The notes: generated by a model from the letters alone, not told the origin. A stretch of 64,000 nucleotides of DNA from Agromyces bracchium (GCF_009709675.1 NZ_WMLB01000017.1:1-64000); one strand, 5' to 3'; positions 35,389 through 44,833 are shown, numbered from the stretch's first letter. A program made the numbers and translations.

Positions 35389-35871
35389 GTGACGGATGTG
35401 CCGAACCATTCAAACACCATCGCCGGATGGCGCGAATGGGTGCGCCTCCCCCAGGCCGACGTGGAGTGGCTGAAGGCGAAGCTCGACACGGGCGCACGCT
35501 CGTCGGCGCTGCACGCGTTCGACGTCGAGGAGTTCCGGCGCGACGGCGCCGACTGGGTGCGCTTCGGCATCCACCCGTGGCAGGACACCGACGCGGATGC
35601 CGCGACCGTCGAGCTTCCCGTCCACGATCGCCGGGTCATCCGCAGTTCGACCGGTCACACCCAGGAGCGGCTCGTCGTCCTCATGGACGTCGTGCTGCAC
35701 GACCGTCCGGTCACGGCCGAGGTGACGCTCACGAACCGCGACGAGATGGGCTTCCGCATGCTCATCGGGCGCGAGGCGCTGCGGAACGGGTTCCTCGTCG
35801 ACGCCGGCCGCTCGTTCGTCGGCGGGCGCGCGCCCCGCGACATCCGTCGCCGCAATCGCGGCCGCGCCTGA
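35389..35871 (+). CDS. rimB: RimB-type retropepsin-like protease (ATP-dependent zinc protease family)
   Basis: 160 residues starting with GTG. The sequence WLKAKLDTGARSSALHA contains the DTGA catalytic loop of single-domain aspartyl (retropepsin-like) proteases, and GFRMLIGREALRNGFLVDAGRSF is the characteristic C-terminal half of the family (PF05618). In Pseudomonas the RimB protein trims poly-glutamate added by RimK to ribosomal protein S6. The head-to-head arrangement with rimK, 26 bp apart, and a shared regulatory region strongly support a ligase-protease pair. It ends just before two repeat elements. Confidence 0.87.
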   Translation: MTDVPNHSNTIAGWREWVRLPQADVEWLKAKLDTGARSSALHAFDVEEFRRDGADWVRFGIHPWQDTDADAATVELPVHDRRVIRSSTGHTQERLVVLMDVVLHDRPVTAEVTLTNRDEMGFRMLIGREALRNGFLVDAGRSFVGGRAPRDIRRRNRGRA

Positions 35872-35878
35872 CGCACCC

Positions 35879-35920
35879 CCGGTGGTCGAGTAGCACGCGA
35901 AGCGCGCGTATCGAGACCCC
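35879..35920 (-). repeat. REP-like intergenic element, copy 2
   Basis: CCGGTGGTCGAGTAG, the CACGCGAAGCGCGCG core and TATCGAGACCCC are the reverse complement of the unit at 23-63. This copy has a slightly different, fully palindromic core. It begins 8 bp after the rimB stop and is directly followed by a member of a second hairpin family. Confidence 0.8.
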
Positions 35921-35925
35921 GAACC

Positions 35926-35993
35926 GAGTTCGCAGGACCAGCCCGGCCATGGTGCCTCCAAGCGAGGCATCGTGGCGCTCATCCTGCGAACTC
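35926..35993. repeat. second hairpin repeat family, copy 1
   Basis: GAGTTCGCAGGA (35926-35937) pairs exactly with TCCTGCGAACTC (35982-35993) across a 44-nt loop that can fold further (CCTC...GAGG). A related structure with the same TTCGCAGG...CCTGCGAA ends lies at 49596-49660. It may be a bidirectional terminator or a mobile-derived repeat; coding is not apparent. Confidence 0.65.
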
Positions 35994-36028
35994 ATCAGGG
36001 TGCGGGTCGGCGAGACGGATGCCGCGGC

Positions 36029-36973
36029 TCACGCGACGGCGAGGTCGGCCTCGAGACGAGCGACGTCCGAGGCACGGCAGAGCTCCGTCGCCGGGAGCAT
36101 CGCCGTCGCGCTGCCGGCCGCCACCGCGGTGCGGAAGGCCTCGGGGAGCGTCCGGCCCTGTGCGAGCCGCAGCACGAGCGCGCCGAGGAATGCATCGCCG
36201 GCCCCCACGGCGCTCGCGACCTCGACCCGCGGCGTCGGGAGTCGCAGCACCTCGTCGGACGTCACGAGGATCGCCCCGCGGGCGCCGAGCGTGAGCGCGA
36301 CCACCTCGCTGCGACCGGCGGTGACGAGCGACCGGGCGGCGTCGACCATCGCCGACTCGTCGAGTTCGCCCTCCGCGCCGACGAGCTCGGCGAGCTCGTC
36401 GCGGCTCGGCTTGATCAGGAACACGCCGGCTTCGAGCGCGGCCGCGAGCGCCGGCCCCGAGGCATCCACCACCAGTCGCACATCGTGATCGGCCGAGATC
36501 TCGGCGAGCAACGCGTAGAAGCCGTCGGGCACGCCCGGCGGCAGGCTGCCGCTCGCGACGAGGAACCCGCCGACGGGCAGTTCGTCGGCGACGACCGACA
36601 GGCAGGCGCGCCACTCGGGCTCGCGCATCATGGGGCCCTGCAGCACGAACCGGTACTGCTCGCCCGTCGACAGCTCGTCGACGGTGAAACTCTCGCGGGT
36701 GTTGCCCCCGATGGTGATGACCCGGGCGACGAGGCCCGCCTCCTCGATGAACCCTCGGTAGGCCTGCCCGGTCGGCCCGCCCAGCGGGTAGACCGCGATC
36801 GAGCTGCCGCCGAGGTTCCGGATGGCGCGGCTCACGTTCACGCCTCCCCCGCCCGGGTCGAACCGGCTCGGCCCGCACCGCAGCTTGTGCTCCGGGACGA
36901 CCCGGTCCGCCGTGCTCGACACGTCGAGCGCGGGGTTCATGGTCAATGTCACGATCGGTGCGTGCACGGCCAT
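36029..36973 (-). CDS. PfkB-family hexose kinase, 1-phosphofructokinase type
   Basis: 314 residues. PfkB signatures are present: PGGGGVNVSRAIRNLGG (residues 40-56) and the C-terminal SAVGAGDAFLGALVLRL with catalytic Asp260 in GAGD. VTLTMNPALDVSS and IKPSRDELAELVG are typical of 1-phosphofructokinase/6-phosphofructokinase II and tagatose-6-phosphate kinase. It phosphorylates a sugar phosphate with ATP in the cytoplasm. Unexpectedly it starts 2 bp after the arginine deiminase stop, with arcA and arcD upstream on the same strand, rather than with a fructose PTS. It would share the arginine operon transcript. Confidence 0.9.
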   Translation of the reverse strand: MAVHAPIVTLTMNPALDVSSTADRVVPEHKLRCGPSRFDPGGGGVNVSRAIRNLGGSSIAVYPLGGPTGQAYRGFIEEAGLVARVITIGGNTRESFTVDELSTGEQYRFVLQGPMMREPEWRACLSVVADELPVGGFLVASGSLPPGVPDGFYALLAEISADHDVRLVVDASGPALAAALEAGVFLIKPSRDELAELVGAEGELDESAMVDAARSLVTAGRSEVVALTLGARGAILVTSDEVLRLPTPRVEVASAVGAGDAFLGALVLRLAQGRTLPEAFRTAVAAGSATAMLPATELCRASDVARLEADLAVA

Positions 36974-36975
36974 GG

Positions 36976-38214
36976 TCAGTAGTCCACGGCGTCGCGCGAG
37001 ATCGGGCAGGTCATGCAGTGCCCGCCGCCACGGCCCCGGCCGAGTTCGGCTCCGACGATCTCGATGACCTCGACGCCCGCGTCGCGCAGCAGCGCGTTCG
37101 TGTAGGTGTTCCGGTCGTAGGTGAAGACCACGCCGGGCTCGACCGCGACCGCGTTGTTGCCGCTGTCCCACTGCTGCCGCTCCCCGGCGTACCATCCGCC
37201 GCCCGGCTCGACCGCGCGCAGCTTCGCCAGGCCGAGGGACTCGGCGACGACCTCGATGAACGAGCCGCGCTCCTCGGTGACCTCGATGCCGCAGCCGTCG
37301 GCCGGCCTCAACGAGAACGTGTGGATGCCGTCGACGATGTCGGGGTAGTACGTCACGACATCGCGGTCGGCGAAGGTGAAGACCGTGTCGAGGTGCATGG
37401 CTGCACGGAGCTTCGGCATGCCGGCGACGACGACCCGCTGCGCGGCCCCCTGCTCGAAGAGGCGCGCGGCGACCGCCGTGATCGCCTGTCGCGACGTCCG
37501 TTCGCTCATGCCGATGAGCACGACGCCGTTGCCGACGGGCATGACGTCGCCGCCCTCGAGCGTCGCCTGCCGCTGGTCCTCTTCGGGGTCGCCCCACCAG
37601 ACCGTGCTGCCCGTGTAGTCGGGGTGGAAGTCGTAGATCGCCTTCATCAGCATGGTCTCCGCGTGCCGCGCGGGCCAGAACAGCGGGTTCAGCGTCAGTC
37701 CGCCGTAGATCCAGCACGTCGTGTCGCGCGTGTAGATCGTGTTGGGCAGCGGCGGCATGAGGTACTCGGTCATGCCCGCCGACTCGCGCACGAGCGCGAC
37801 CTCCGGGGCCCGGAACTCGGCCGGCAGGTCGCGCGTCGACAGGCCGCCGATCAGGTACTCGGTGAGCGTCGCCTCGTCGAGCGAGTCGAGGAACGCGCGC
37901 GTGTCGGCGACCAGCCCGGCGCCGACCTCGTTCGCCACGATCTTGCGGTCGAGCAGCCAGTCGCGCGCGCCGGGCACCGCCATCGTCTCGGCGAGCAGGT
38001 CGTGGAGCTCGACCACCTCGACGCCGCGGTCGCGCATCTGCTGCACGAAGTCCGCGTGGTCGCGCTGGGCGTTCTGCACCCAGAGCACGTCGTCGAAGAG
38101 CAGCGCGTCGCTGTTGCTCGGCGTCAGCCGCTCATGGCCGAGGCCGGGTCGGCACACGAGCACCTTCCTGAGCCGGCCGACCTCGGAATGGACCCCGTAC
38201 GACTGGTCCGACAT
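36976..38214 (-). CDS. arcA: arginine deiminase
   Basis: 412 residues, the normal length. The active-site Cys400 is in [15 protein letters not shown], the catalytic His275 in MHLDTVFTF with its Asp pair, and substrate-binding groups in [18 protein letters not shown] (Asp164) and [13 protein letters not shown] (Glu220 and Asp223). It hydrolyses arginine to citrulline and ammonia, the first step of the arginine deiminase pathway, giving ATP and acid resistance when ornithine carbamoyltransferase and carbamate kinase follow. Those two genes (arcB, arcC) are not in the window. The antiporter lies 35 bp upstream and a PfkB kinase 2 bp downstream. Confidence 0.95.
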   Translation of the reverse strand: MSDQSYGVHSEVGRLRKVLVCRPGLGHERLTPSNSDALLFDDVLWVQNAQRDHADFVQQMRDRGVEVVELHDLLAETMAVPGARDWLLDRKIVANEVGAGLVADTRAFLDSLDEATLTEYLIGGLSTRDLPAEFRAPEVALVRESAGMTEYLMPPLPNTIYTRDTTCWIYGGLTLNPLFWPARHAETMLMKAIYDFHPDYTGSTVWWGDPEEDQRQATLEGGDVMPVGNGVVLIGMSERTSRQAITAVAARLFEQGAAQRVVVAGMPKLRAAMHLDTVFTFADRDVVTYYPDIVDGIHTFSLRPADGCGIEVTEERGSFIEVVAESLGLAKLRAVEPGGGWYAGERQQWDSGNNAVAVEPGVVFTYDRNTYTNALLRDAGVEVIEIVGAELGRGRGGGHCMTCPISRDAVDY

Positions 38215-38249
38215 GGCGTGCTCCCTTCTGCGCCGCGGCGCGAGGACGA

Positions 38250-39710
38250 TCAGAGCTGAACGGCACCCGTGACGAGCAGCACGACGCCGATCACCGCGAA
38301 GGCGAGGATGACGATGAAGACGACGAGCCCGGCCGGCGTGAAGACCCTGGCCTGCTGCTGGCGCCGGGCGACGACGTAGAGCGCGGTCGCCGGGGCGAGC
38401 AGGATGCACGCCAGGAACAGGAAGACGTAGCCCGCCGCCCAGATCAGGAACAGCGTGTACGCCGTCGAGATCGCCGCGACCACGAGCTCGCGCGTGCGGC
38501 GCGCCGATGCGGCATCCGCGTAGCCGTCTCGTTGCACGGCGATCTTCACGGCGTACGCGCTCGCCAGCGCGTAGGGCGCAAGCGACAGCGCCGCGGTGAG
38601 GTCGAGCGTGAAGTCGAGCGCGTCGTTCACGAACTGGACGAGGAAGAGGATGACGGTGACGAGGATGGACGTCCAGAGCACGGCATGCTCGGGCACCTCG
38701 CGCGAGTTGAGGCGCGCGAAGTAGCGCGGCAGGTCCTGGTCCTTCGCGGCCGCGAACACGACGTCGGCCGCGAGCAGCTGCCAGGCGAGGTACGCGCCGA
38801 GCACCGAGATGATGAGCCCGACGCGGATGAACGCACCGCCCCACGGGCCGACGGCGGCCTCGAGCACGCCGCCCGCCGACGGTTGCTGCAGTTCCGCGAT
38901 CTCGGCCTGCGGCAGGATCCCGTACGACAGGATCGACACCGACGCGAACAGCGCGAGCACCGAGAGGAAGCCGAGCACGGTGGCCCGCCCGACGTCGGAC
39001 CGCTTCTTCGCGTAGCGGGAGTACACGCTCGCACCCTCGATGCCGAGGAACACGAAGACCGTGATGAGCATCGTGCCCTGCACCTGCGCGAACAGCGTCT
39101 CGTCGCCCGCGGGCCCGTCGTCGCCCGAGAGGTTGCCGACGAAGACATCCCAGTCGAAGAAGAAGACCACGAGCACGAGGAAGAGCGCGAGCGGCACGAG
39201 CTTCGCGATCGTGACGATGAAGTTGATCGCCGCGGCCTCGCGCACCCCCTGCCGGATCAGCAGGTAGACGCCCCAGACGGCGGCGACCGAGATGAGGAAC
39301 GACGGCCAGGTGTCGCCCTCGCCGAGCACCGGTCGCAGCTCGGGGAAGAGCTGCGAGAGCGTGGTCATGATCAGCACCCAGTAGAACGCGTTGCCCGCGC
39401 ACGCCGACGCCCAGTAGCCCACGGCCGAGAGGAAGCCGGGGTAGACCCCGAAGCCCGCCCGCGCGTACACGTAGACGCCGTTGTCGAGCTTGGGCTTCCG
39501 CATCGCGAGGGTCTGGAACACGAGCGCCAGCGTCAGCATGCCGAGCCCGGCGATCGACCAGGCGATGAGCGCGCCGTACACCCCGGTCTGGCTCGCGAAG
39601 CGCGCCGGGAGCTGGAAGACGCCCGCGCCGACCATCGAGCCGACGACCATCGCGGTGAGCGCCGGGAGGCTCAGCTTGGAGGGCGCCCGCGTCTCGGCCG
39701 TCGATGCCAT
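38250..39710 (-). CDS. arcD: arginine/ornithine antiporter (APC family)
   Basis: 486 residues, about 12-13 hydrophobic segments. The amino-acid/polyamine antiporter signature is [23 protein letters not shown] at the N-terminus (GSxxGAGIF-like loop of APC transporters), with [19 protein letters not shown] as the second conserved loop. It exchanges external arginine for internal ornithine, and in front of arcA that role is well supported. GAGGGGGCCCTG precedes the ATG. It is first of the three-gene arcD-arcA-pfkB unit. A polyamine or other basic amino acid substrate remains possible. Confidence 0.92.
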   Translation of the reverse strand: MASTAETRAPSKLSLPALTAMVVGSMVGAGVFQLPARFASQTGVYGALIAWSIAGLGMLTLALVFQTLAMRKPKLDNGVYVYARAGFGVYPGFLSAVGYWASACAGNAFYWVLIMTTLSQLFPELRPVLGEGDTWPSFLISVAAVWGVYLLIRQGVREAAAINFIVTIAKLVPLALFLVLVVFFFDWDVFVGNLSGDDGPAGDETLFAQVQGTMLITVFVFLGIEGASVYSRYAKKRSDVGRATVLGFLSVLALFASVSILSYGILPQAEIAELQQPSAGGVLEAAVGPWGGAFIRVGLIISVLGAYLAWQLLAADVVFAAAKDQDLPRYFARLNSREVPEHAVLWTSILVTVILFLVQFVNDALDFTLDLTAALSLAPYALASAYAVKIAVQRDGYADAASARRTRELVVAAISTAYTLFLIWAAGYVFLFLACILLAPATALYVVARRQQQARVFTPAGLVVFIVILAFAVIGVVLLVTGAVQL

Positions 39711-39874
39711 CAGGGCCCCCTCCCCAGTTCGATCCGCCCCCGTGCGGATGGTTCAGGACGCGGCGTCGCAACCTGCTCCGTGTCTAGCGCAGGCCCGGGG
39801 CGGGCACAAGGGCGAGGGCGGCGGATGCCGCGGGCGCGCGAATGCACGACCCGGCGAGCCGGCGGCACGACGAA

Positions 39875-39900
39875 GGGGCGGCCGCGTGTGCGACCGCCCC
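39875..39900 (-). terminator. hairpin terminator of the putA gene
   Basis: On the minus strand GGGGCGGTCGC, loop ACAC, GCGGCCGCCCC form a stem of 7 plus 3 bp with one mismatch, followed by TTCGTCG. It lies 19 bp after the PutA stop codon, before the arginine operon. Confidence 0.65.
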
Positions 39901-39918
39901 CCGTGACATCCGCTCGCC

Positions 39919-42900
39919 CTAGATCACGCCGTCGGAGATCGTCGTCGGGTTGCCGAACCGGTGGTTCGTGATCGAGATCGCCTGCTCGTGCAGGAAGGGC
40001 AGCAGCTCGACGCGACCCGACGGCGTCACCGGGTGCGACCAGACCGCGAGGTCGGGCGTGCCGCCGGTCGCCTCGGCGAGCGCCGCGGCCGAGCCGCCCA
40101 CGAGCCGCACGCGGCCCGTGACCTCGCCCTTGCCGGCACGCGCGATCCATCCGGCGTCGCCCTCGCGCACCACGCGGACGTCGCGGGAGGCCAGGAGCGC
40201 GCGGACGCCCTTCGGCAGCTCGTGCGCGGTCGAGATCGACAGCGGCGACTTCGCGAGGATGCCCGCGGCGATCACGCGGAGGCCCTCGGCGAGCATCGCG
40301 TCCTCGCTCACCCGGATGGTGACGGGCAGCGGCAGGTACCGGAACAGGTTCCGCTCGACGCCGAGGCCCGAGACGTCCTTCACCGTGGCGTACTCGTCGG
40401 CCCATGCGACCGCGTCGGAGAGCGCGGAGCGGCGGAGCATCTCGTACGCCTCGTACTCGAGCGACGACTGCGACGCCTCGATGAGGTCGGTCACGCGCTG
40501 CTCGAGTCCGCGCAGGTGCAGCGACCGGCTCGGCTCGGAGTGGTCGGGCGCCCAGTCGCCGAGGCCGAACAGGTAGTTCGGGCCGCCGGCCTTGGCGCCC
40601 GCGCCGACCGACGAGCGCTTCCAGCCGCCGAACGGCTGGCGCTGCACGATCGCACCGGTGATGCCGCGGTTGACGTAGAGGTTGCCGGCCTCGACGTTCG
40701 CGAGCCACGTCGCGAGCTCGTCGGAGTCGAGCGAGTGCAGGCCCGCGGTCAGGCCGAAGTCGACCGCGTTCTGGAAGCGGATGGCCTCGTCGAGGTCCTT
40801 CGCGTGCATGATGCCGAGCACGGGGCCGAAGAACTCGGTGAGGTGGAAGTACGAGCCGGGCTTCACGTTCGCGCGGATGCCGGGCGACCACAGCCGGCCG
40901 GTGCCGTCGAGCTGCCGCGGCTCGACGAGCCACTCCTCGTCGGCGCCGAGCGTCGTGAGCGCGTGCAGCAGCTTGCCGTTCGCGGGCTCGACGATCGGGC
41001 CCATCTGGCTCTGCGGGTGCTCGGGCCAGCCGACGCGCAGGCTCGTGGCGGCGTCGACCAGCTGGCGGCGGAACCGCTCGGACTTCGCGACCGAGCCGAC
41101 GAGGATCACGAGCGACGCGGCCGAGCACTTCTGGCCCGCGTGACCGAAGGCGCTCTTGACGACGTCGGATGCCGCGAGGTCGAGGTCGGCCGACGGCGTG
41201 ACGATGATCGCGTTCTTGCCGCTCGTCTCGGCGAGGAGCGGCAGGTCCTTCCGGAACGAGCGGAAGAGCTCGGCCGTCTCGTACGCGCCCGTGAGGATGA
41301 CGCGGTCGACCTTCTCGTCGGAGACGAGCTTGGTGCCGAGCTCGCGGGAGCCGAGGTCGACGAGGGCCAGCAGGTCCTTCGGGATGCCGGCCTCCCACAG
41401 CGCCTCCACCATGATCGCGCCCGAGCGCTGCGAGAGCTTCGCGGGCTTGATGATCACGCCCGAGCCCGCGGCGAGCGCGGCGAGCACGCCGCCCGCCGGG
41501 ATCGCGACGGGGAAGTTCCACGGCGGGGTGACGACCGTGAGCTTCGAGGGCACGAAGCGCGCGCCCTGGACGTGGTCGAGCTCGCGGGCGCGCTCGGCGT
41601 AGTAGTGCGCGAAGTCGATCGCCTCGCTGATCTCGGGGTCGGCCTCGGCGATGGTCTTGCCGGTCTCGGCGGCCATGACCTCGATCAGCCGGTCGCGGTT
41701 CGCGGCGAGTGCGAGGCCCGCGCGGTGGAGCAGCGCTGCGCGCTGGTCGCCGGGGAGGGCCGCCCACGCGGCGGCGCGCTCGGTGACCGCGGTCATGAGC
41801 CGCTCGAGCTCGTCGGCGGTCTCGATGCGGTTCGCCTGCAGGGTGTCGATGCCGAGCGTCGAGGTGGGCACGCGCTCGAGGATCCGGCGACCCCAGTCGC
41901 GGTTCGCGGCGAGCGCGGGGTCGGTGTCGGGCTCGTTGCGGAACCCGGGGGTGACGCCGGGACCGGTGAGCTCGGCTGCGGCGGCGGCCGCGGCATCCGT
42001 CAGCTGACCATCGAGGCCGGAACCGCGGGTGATGCCGAGCACGACGCTCGTGAGCGAGCCCTCGTGCTCCTCGCCCGGCGCGGGCGCGCCGACGACGGTG
42101 CCGGCGAGGTCGGCGGCATCCTTCTCGTCCCACTCGGTGCGGCGGTTCTGGGTGCGGTTCGGCGCCGGCGCCGGGCCCTCCGGGTCCTCGCCCTCGAGCG
42201 CCGCGAGCGAACGCAGGTAGCGGTCGCGCTCGCGCTCGAAGAGGGCGCGGTTCTCGTTCAGCTCGAACACGGCCGACATGAAGTTGTCCTGGCTCGCGTT
42301 CTCCTCGAGGCGGCGGATCAGGTACGCGATCGCGACGTCGAACTCGCTCGGGTTCACGACGGGCGTGTAGAGCAGCAGGCGGCCGACGTCGCCGCGCACG
42401 GCCTCGGCCTGGCCGGTCGCCATGCCGAGCAGCATCTCGAACTCGACGCCCTGCTCGACGCCGCGCTCCTTCGCGGTGAGGTACGCGTGGGCGACGTCGA
42501 AGAGGTTGTGGCCGGCGATGCCGAGCTTGACGGCGTCGATGCGCTCGGGCGTCATCGACCAGTGCAGCACGCGCTTGTAGTTGGTGTCGGAGTCCTGCTT
42601 GGTCGAGTAGGTCGCGAGCGGCCAGTCGTGGACGTGCGCGTCGACGTGCTCCATCGCGAGGTTCGCGCCCTTCACGACGCGCACCTTGATCGGGGCGCCG
42701 CCCGCGGCGCGGCGCTCCTGCGCCCACGCGGTGAGGTCCTGCATGGCGCCGAGCGCGTCGGGCAGGTAGGTCTGCAGCACGATGCCGGCCTCGAGGCCCT
42801 GCAGCTGCGGCTGGTCGAGGAGCCGCTTGAAGACCGCGATGGTGAGGTCGAGGTCGCGGTACTCCTCCATGTCGAGGTTGATGAACTTCGCCTGACCCTG

Positions 42901-43551
42901 CGCGGCGCCCTTCGCCGCGAGCTCGTACAGCGGCGTGAGCTTGGCGACGACCTTCTCGACGGCCTCGTCGAACGACCACATCGAGAGCTGGCTCACGACG
43001 CTCGAGACCTTGATCGAGACGTAGTCGACGTCGTCGCGCGCGAGGAAGTCGTAGGTGCCCTTCAGGCGCCGGTCGGCCTCGTGCTCGCCGAGCACGGCCT
43101 CGCCGAGGAGGTTGAGGTTCAGGCGGTTGCCCGACTCGCGGAGCTTCGCGATCGCGGGGCCGAGCTTCGCGGGCGTCGCGTCGAGCACGAGGTGGCCGAC
43201 CATGGCGCGCAGCACGCGCCGCGCGATCGGGATGACGAGCCACGGGAAGGTCGGCGCCATCGCGCCGCCGAGGCGGATCGCGGCCTTGAGGGAGGCGGGC
43301 AGGAACTTCGGCGTGAGCTTCGCGACCTCCGCGAGGTTGCGGCCGGCGACGCCGAGGTCTTCGGGGCGCATGACGCCGTCGACGAAGCCGACGGTGAACG
43401 CGAGGCCGTGCTCGTCCTTCAGCACGCCCGCGAGGCGCTGCGCGGCCGGGTCGACGGGGTGGTTCGCACTCTCGGCGAGCCAGCGCTCGACGAGCGCGAT
43501 GACGTGATCGGTGTCGGGGACGACGTCCGTGAGGAGCTTCGAAGTGGTCAC
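39919..43551 (-). CDS. putA: bifunctional proline dehydrogenase / L-glutamate-gamma-semialdehyde dehydrogenase
   Basis: 1210 residues, start GTG at 43551. Residues about 60-440 are the FAD-dependent proline dehydrogenase barrel (KGTYDFLARDDVDYVSIKVSSV, GNLAMEHVDAHVHDWPL, and YLIRRLEENASQDNF). Residues about 510-980 are the aldehyde dehydrogenase with NFPVAIPAGGVLAAL, LAETSGKNAI (catalytic Glu region) and GQKCSAASLV (catalytic Cys). The final about 200 residues form the PutA C-terminal domain. It lacks an N-terminal DNA-binding domain, so regulation must be by another protein, most likely the divergent LysR. It oxidises proline to glutamate at the membrane with quinone and NAD. Confidence 0.95.
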   Translation of the reverse strand: MTTSKLLTDVVPDTDHVIALVERWLAESANHPVDPAAQRLAGVLKDEHGLAFTVGFVDGVMRPEDLGVAGRNLAEVAKLTPKFLPASLKAAIRLGGAMAPTFPWLVIPIARRVLRAMVGHLVLDATPAKLGPAIAKLRESGNRLNLNLLGEAVLGEHEADRRLKGTYDFLARDDVDYVSIKVSSVVSQLSMWSFDEAVEKVVAKLTPLYELAAKGAAQGQAKFINLDMEEYRDLDLTIAVFKRLLDQPQLQGLEAGIVLQTYLPDALGAMQDLTAWAQERRAAGGAPIKVRVVKGANLAMEHVDAHVHDWPLATYSTKQDSDTNYKRVLHWSMTPERIDAVKLGIAGHNLFDVAHAYLTAKERGVEQGVEFEMLLGMATGQAEAVRGDVGRLLLYTPVVNPSEFDVAIAYLIRRLEENASQDNFMSAVFELNENRALFERERDRYLRSLAALEGEDPEGPAPAPNRTQNRRTEWDEKDAADLAGTVVGAPAPGEEHEGSLTSVVLGITRGSGLDGQLTDAAAAAAAELTGPGVTPGFRNEPDTDPALAANRDWGRRILERVPTSTLGIDTLQANRIETADELERLMTAVTERAAAWAALPGDQRAALLHRAGLALAANRDRLIEVMAAETGKTIAEADPEISEAIDFAHYYAERARELDHVQGARFVPSKLTVVTPPWNFPVAIPAGGVLAALAAGSGVIIKPAKLSQRSGAIMVEALWEAGIPKDLLALVDLGSRELGTKLVSDEKVDRVILTGAYETAELFRSFRKDLPLLAETSGKNAIIVTPSADLDLAASDVVKSAFGHAGQKCSAASLVILVGSVAKSERFRRQLVDAATSLRVGWPEHPQSQMGPIVEPANGKLLHALTTLGADEEWLVEPRQLDGTGRLWSPGIRANVKPGSYFHLTEFFGPVLGIMHAKDLDEAIRFQNAVDFGLTAGLHSLDSDELATWLANVEAGNLYVNRGITGAIVQRQPFGGWKRSSVGAGAKAGGPNYLFGLGDWAPDHSEPSRSLHLRGLEQRVTDLIEASQSSLEYEAYEMLRRSALSDAVAWADEYATVKDVSGLGVERNLFRYLPLPVTIRVSEDAMLAEGLRVIAAGILAKSPLSISTAHELPKGVRALLASRDVRVVREGDAGWIARAGKGEVTGRVRLVGGSAAALAEATGGTPDLAVWSHPVTPSGRVELLPFLHEQAISITNHRFGNPTTISDGVI

Positions 43552-43671
43552 GACTGCGGTGTCCTTAGGTCTCGGAGGGCGCACGGGGATGGTGCACGCC
43601 CGGCACCTCCAGTGTGCGCCCCGGATTCCGTTCGGTACAGCGAATGAATCCGATGCATACTGTTCATGTTT

Positions 43672-43690
43672 CCCGAACGTTTGGTTCGGG
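43672..43690. promoter_or_regulatory. inverted repeat between putA and lysR
   Basis: CCCGAAC (43672-43678), GTTTG, GTTCGGG (43684-43690) is a perfect 7-bp inverted repeat with a 5-bp centre, located in the 201-bp divergent spacer 62 bp before the LysR start. Placement and size fit a LysR-type binding site (T-N11-A type half sites within), though a hairpin is also possible. The lower-GC stretch just before it (43640-43670) is where the putA promoter probably lies. Confidence 0.55.
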
Positions 43691-43752
43691 CCGTCCCGCC
43701 GCGCCGCCTCGGGCCCGATGACGGGCGGATGCCGCGCAGAGGAGGTGCACGC

Positions 43753-44745
43753 ATGCTCGATGTCCGACGCTTGCGCCTCCTCGTCGAGCTCAGCCAGCGG
43801 GGCACCCTCACCGCCGTCGCCGAGGCGCTCTCGTACAGCCCGTCGTCGGTCTCGCAGCAGCTCAGCCAGCTCGAGCGCGAGGCGGGCGTGCCCCTGCTCG
43901 TCCAGGTCGGCCGGCGCGTGCAGCTCACGCCCCAGGCCGAGCTGCTCGTCGGCCACGCGCAGGCCGTGCTCGAACGGCTCGAAGAGGCCGAGGCGGATGT
44001 CGCGCGGTCGCTCACGACCGTCAGCGGCACCGTGCGCATCGCCGTGTTCCAGTCTGCGGCGCACGCCGTCGTCCCGCAAGCGCTCACCCTGCTCGCCGCC
44101 GAGCATCCGTCGCTGCGCGTCGAGGTGACCGAACGCGAGCCGGAACTCGCCCTCTTCGACGTCGCGGCGCGCGACTTCGACCTCGTCGTCGCCGAGCAGT
44201 ACCCCGGGTACACACGGCCGCTGCATCCCGAGCTCGACCGCGTGCCGCTCGCGCGCGACGCCATCCGCCTCGCCCTTCCGCCGCATCCGGCCGCCCGCCG
44301 TCGCGGACTGCGCCGACCCGACCCCGTCGCGGCGGCCCTGCCGAAGGACGCCCCGACGGAGCTGCTCCGGTCGGTCGCCGACGACGGCCTCGCCGCGGCA
44401 TCCGAGATGCCCTGGGTCATGGAACCGCGCGGCACGGCCTCGCGCGAGTGGGCCGAGCAGCTCTGCCGCCGCGCGGGCTTCGAGCCCGACGTGCGCTTCG
44501 AGACCGCCGACCTCATGGCGCACATCCGCCTGATCCGGTCGGGCAACGCCGTCGGCCTGCTCCCCGACCTCGTGTGGGCCGGCGAGGCGCCGAGCGTGCA
44601 GCTCGCGTCGCTGCCCGACGACCCGTTCCGCGAGGTGTTCTCCTCCACCCGGAGCGCCGCGGCCCGCCGCCCCGCCGTCGTCGCCGCACGCGACGCGCTG
44701 GCCCGCGCGGCGGCCCGAAGCGCGCCGCCCGCGACGCACGACTGA
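43753..44745 (+). CDS. LysR family transcriptional regulator
   Basis: 330 residues. The N-terminal LysR winged helix reads LDVRRLRLLVELSQRGTLTAVAEALSYSPSSVSQQLSQLEREAGVPLL (residues 2-50), followed by the periplasmic-binding-like effector domain (VRIAVFQSAAHAVVPQALTLLAAEHP, DLVVAEQYPG, and RSGNAVGLLPDLV). The start at 43753 follows GGAGGTGCACGC and was preferred over an in-frame ATG at 43666, which would read through the inverted repeat. Divergent transcription from putA makes it a likely activator of proline catabolism; the ligand may be proline. Confidence 0.92.
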   Translation: MLDVRRLRLLVELSQRGTLTAVAEALSYSPSSVSQQLSQLEREAGVPLLVQVGRRVQLTPQAELLVGHAQAVLERLEEAEADVARSLTTVSGTVRIAVFQSAAHAVVPQALTLLAAEHPSLRVEVTEREPELALFDVAARDFDLVVAEQYPGYTRPLHPELDRVPLARDAIRLALPPHPAARRRGLRRPDPVAAALPKDAPTELLRSVADDGLAAASEMPWVMEPRGTASREWAEQLCRRAGFEPDVRFETADLMAHIRLIRSGNAVGLLPDLVWAGEAPSVQLASLPDDPFREVFSSTRSAAARRPAVVAARDALARAAARSAPPATHD

Positions 44746-44833
44746 CCGGCGCCCCGCCCGCCCGGACCTGCCGACCGCTCACCTTGCGCCCGTTCGCCTG
44801 CCGACCGCTCGCCTGCCGACAGCTCGAATCCCG

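Noticed and set aside
39961-43647. Long open frame (over 1200 codons) on the plus strand opposite putA
   Set aside because: It is antisense to a complete PutA with all motifs, and its translation is Arg/Glu/Asp/Val-rich with no recognisable domain; a typical shadow in GC-rich DNA.
44822-44832. tRNA-like T-arm word near CTCGAATCCC
   Set aside because: No acceptor, D or anticodon arm can be formed around it; it belongs to the repeat cluster.
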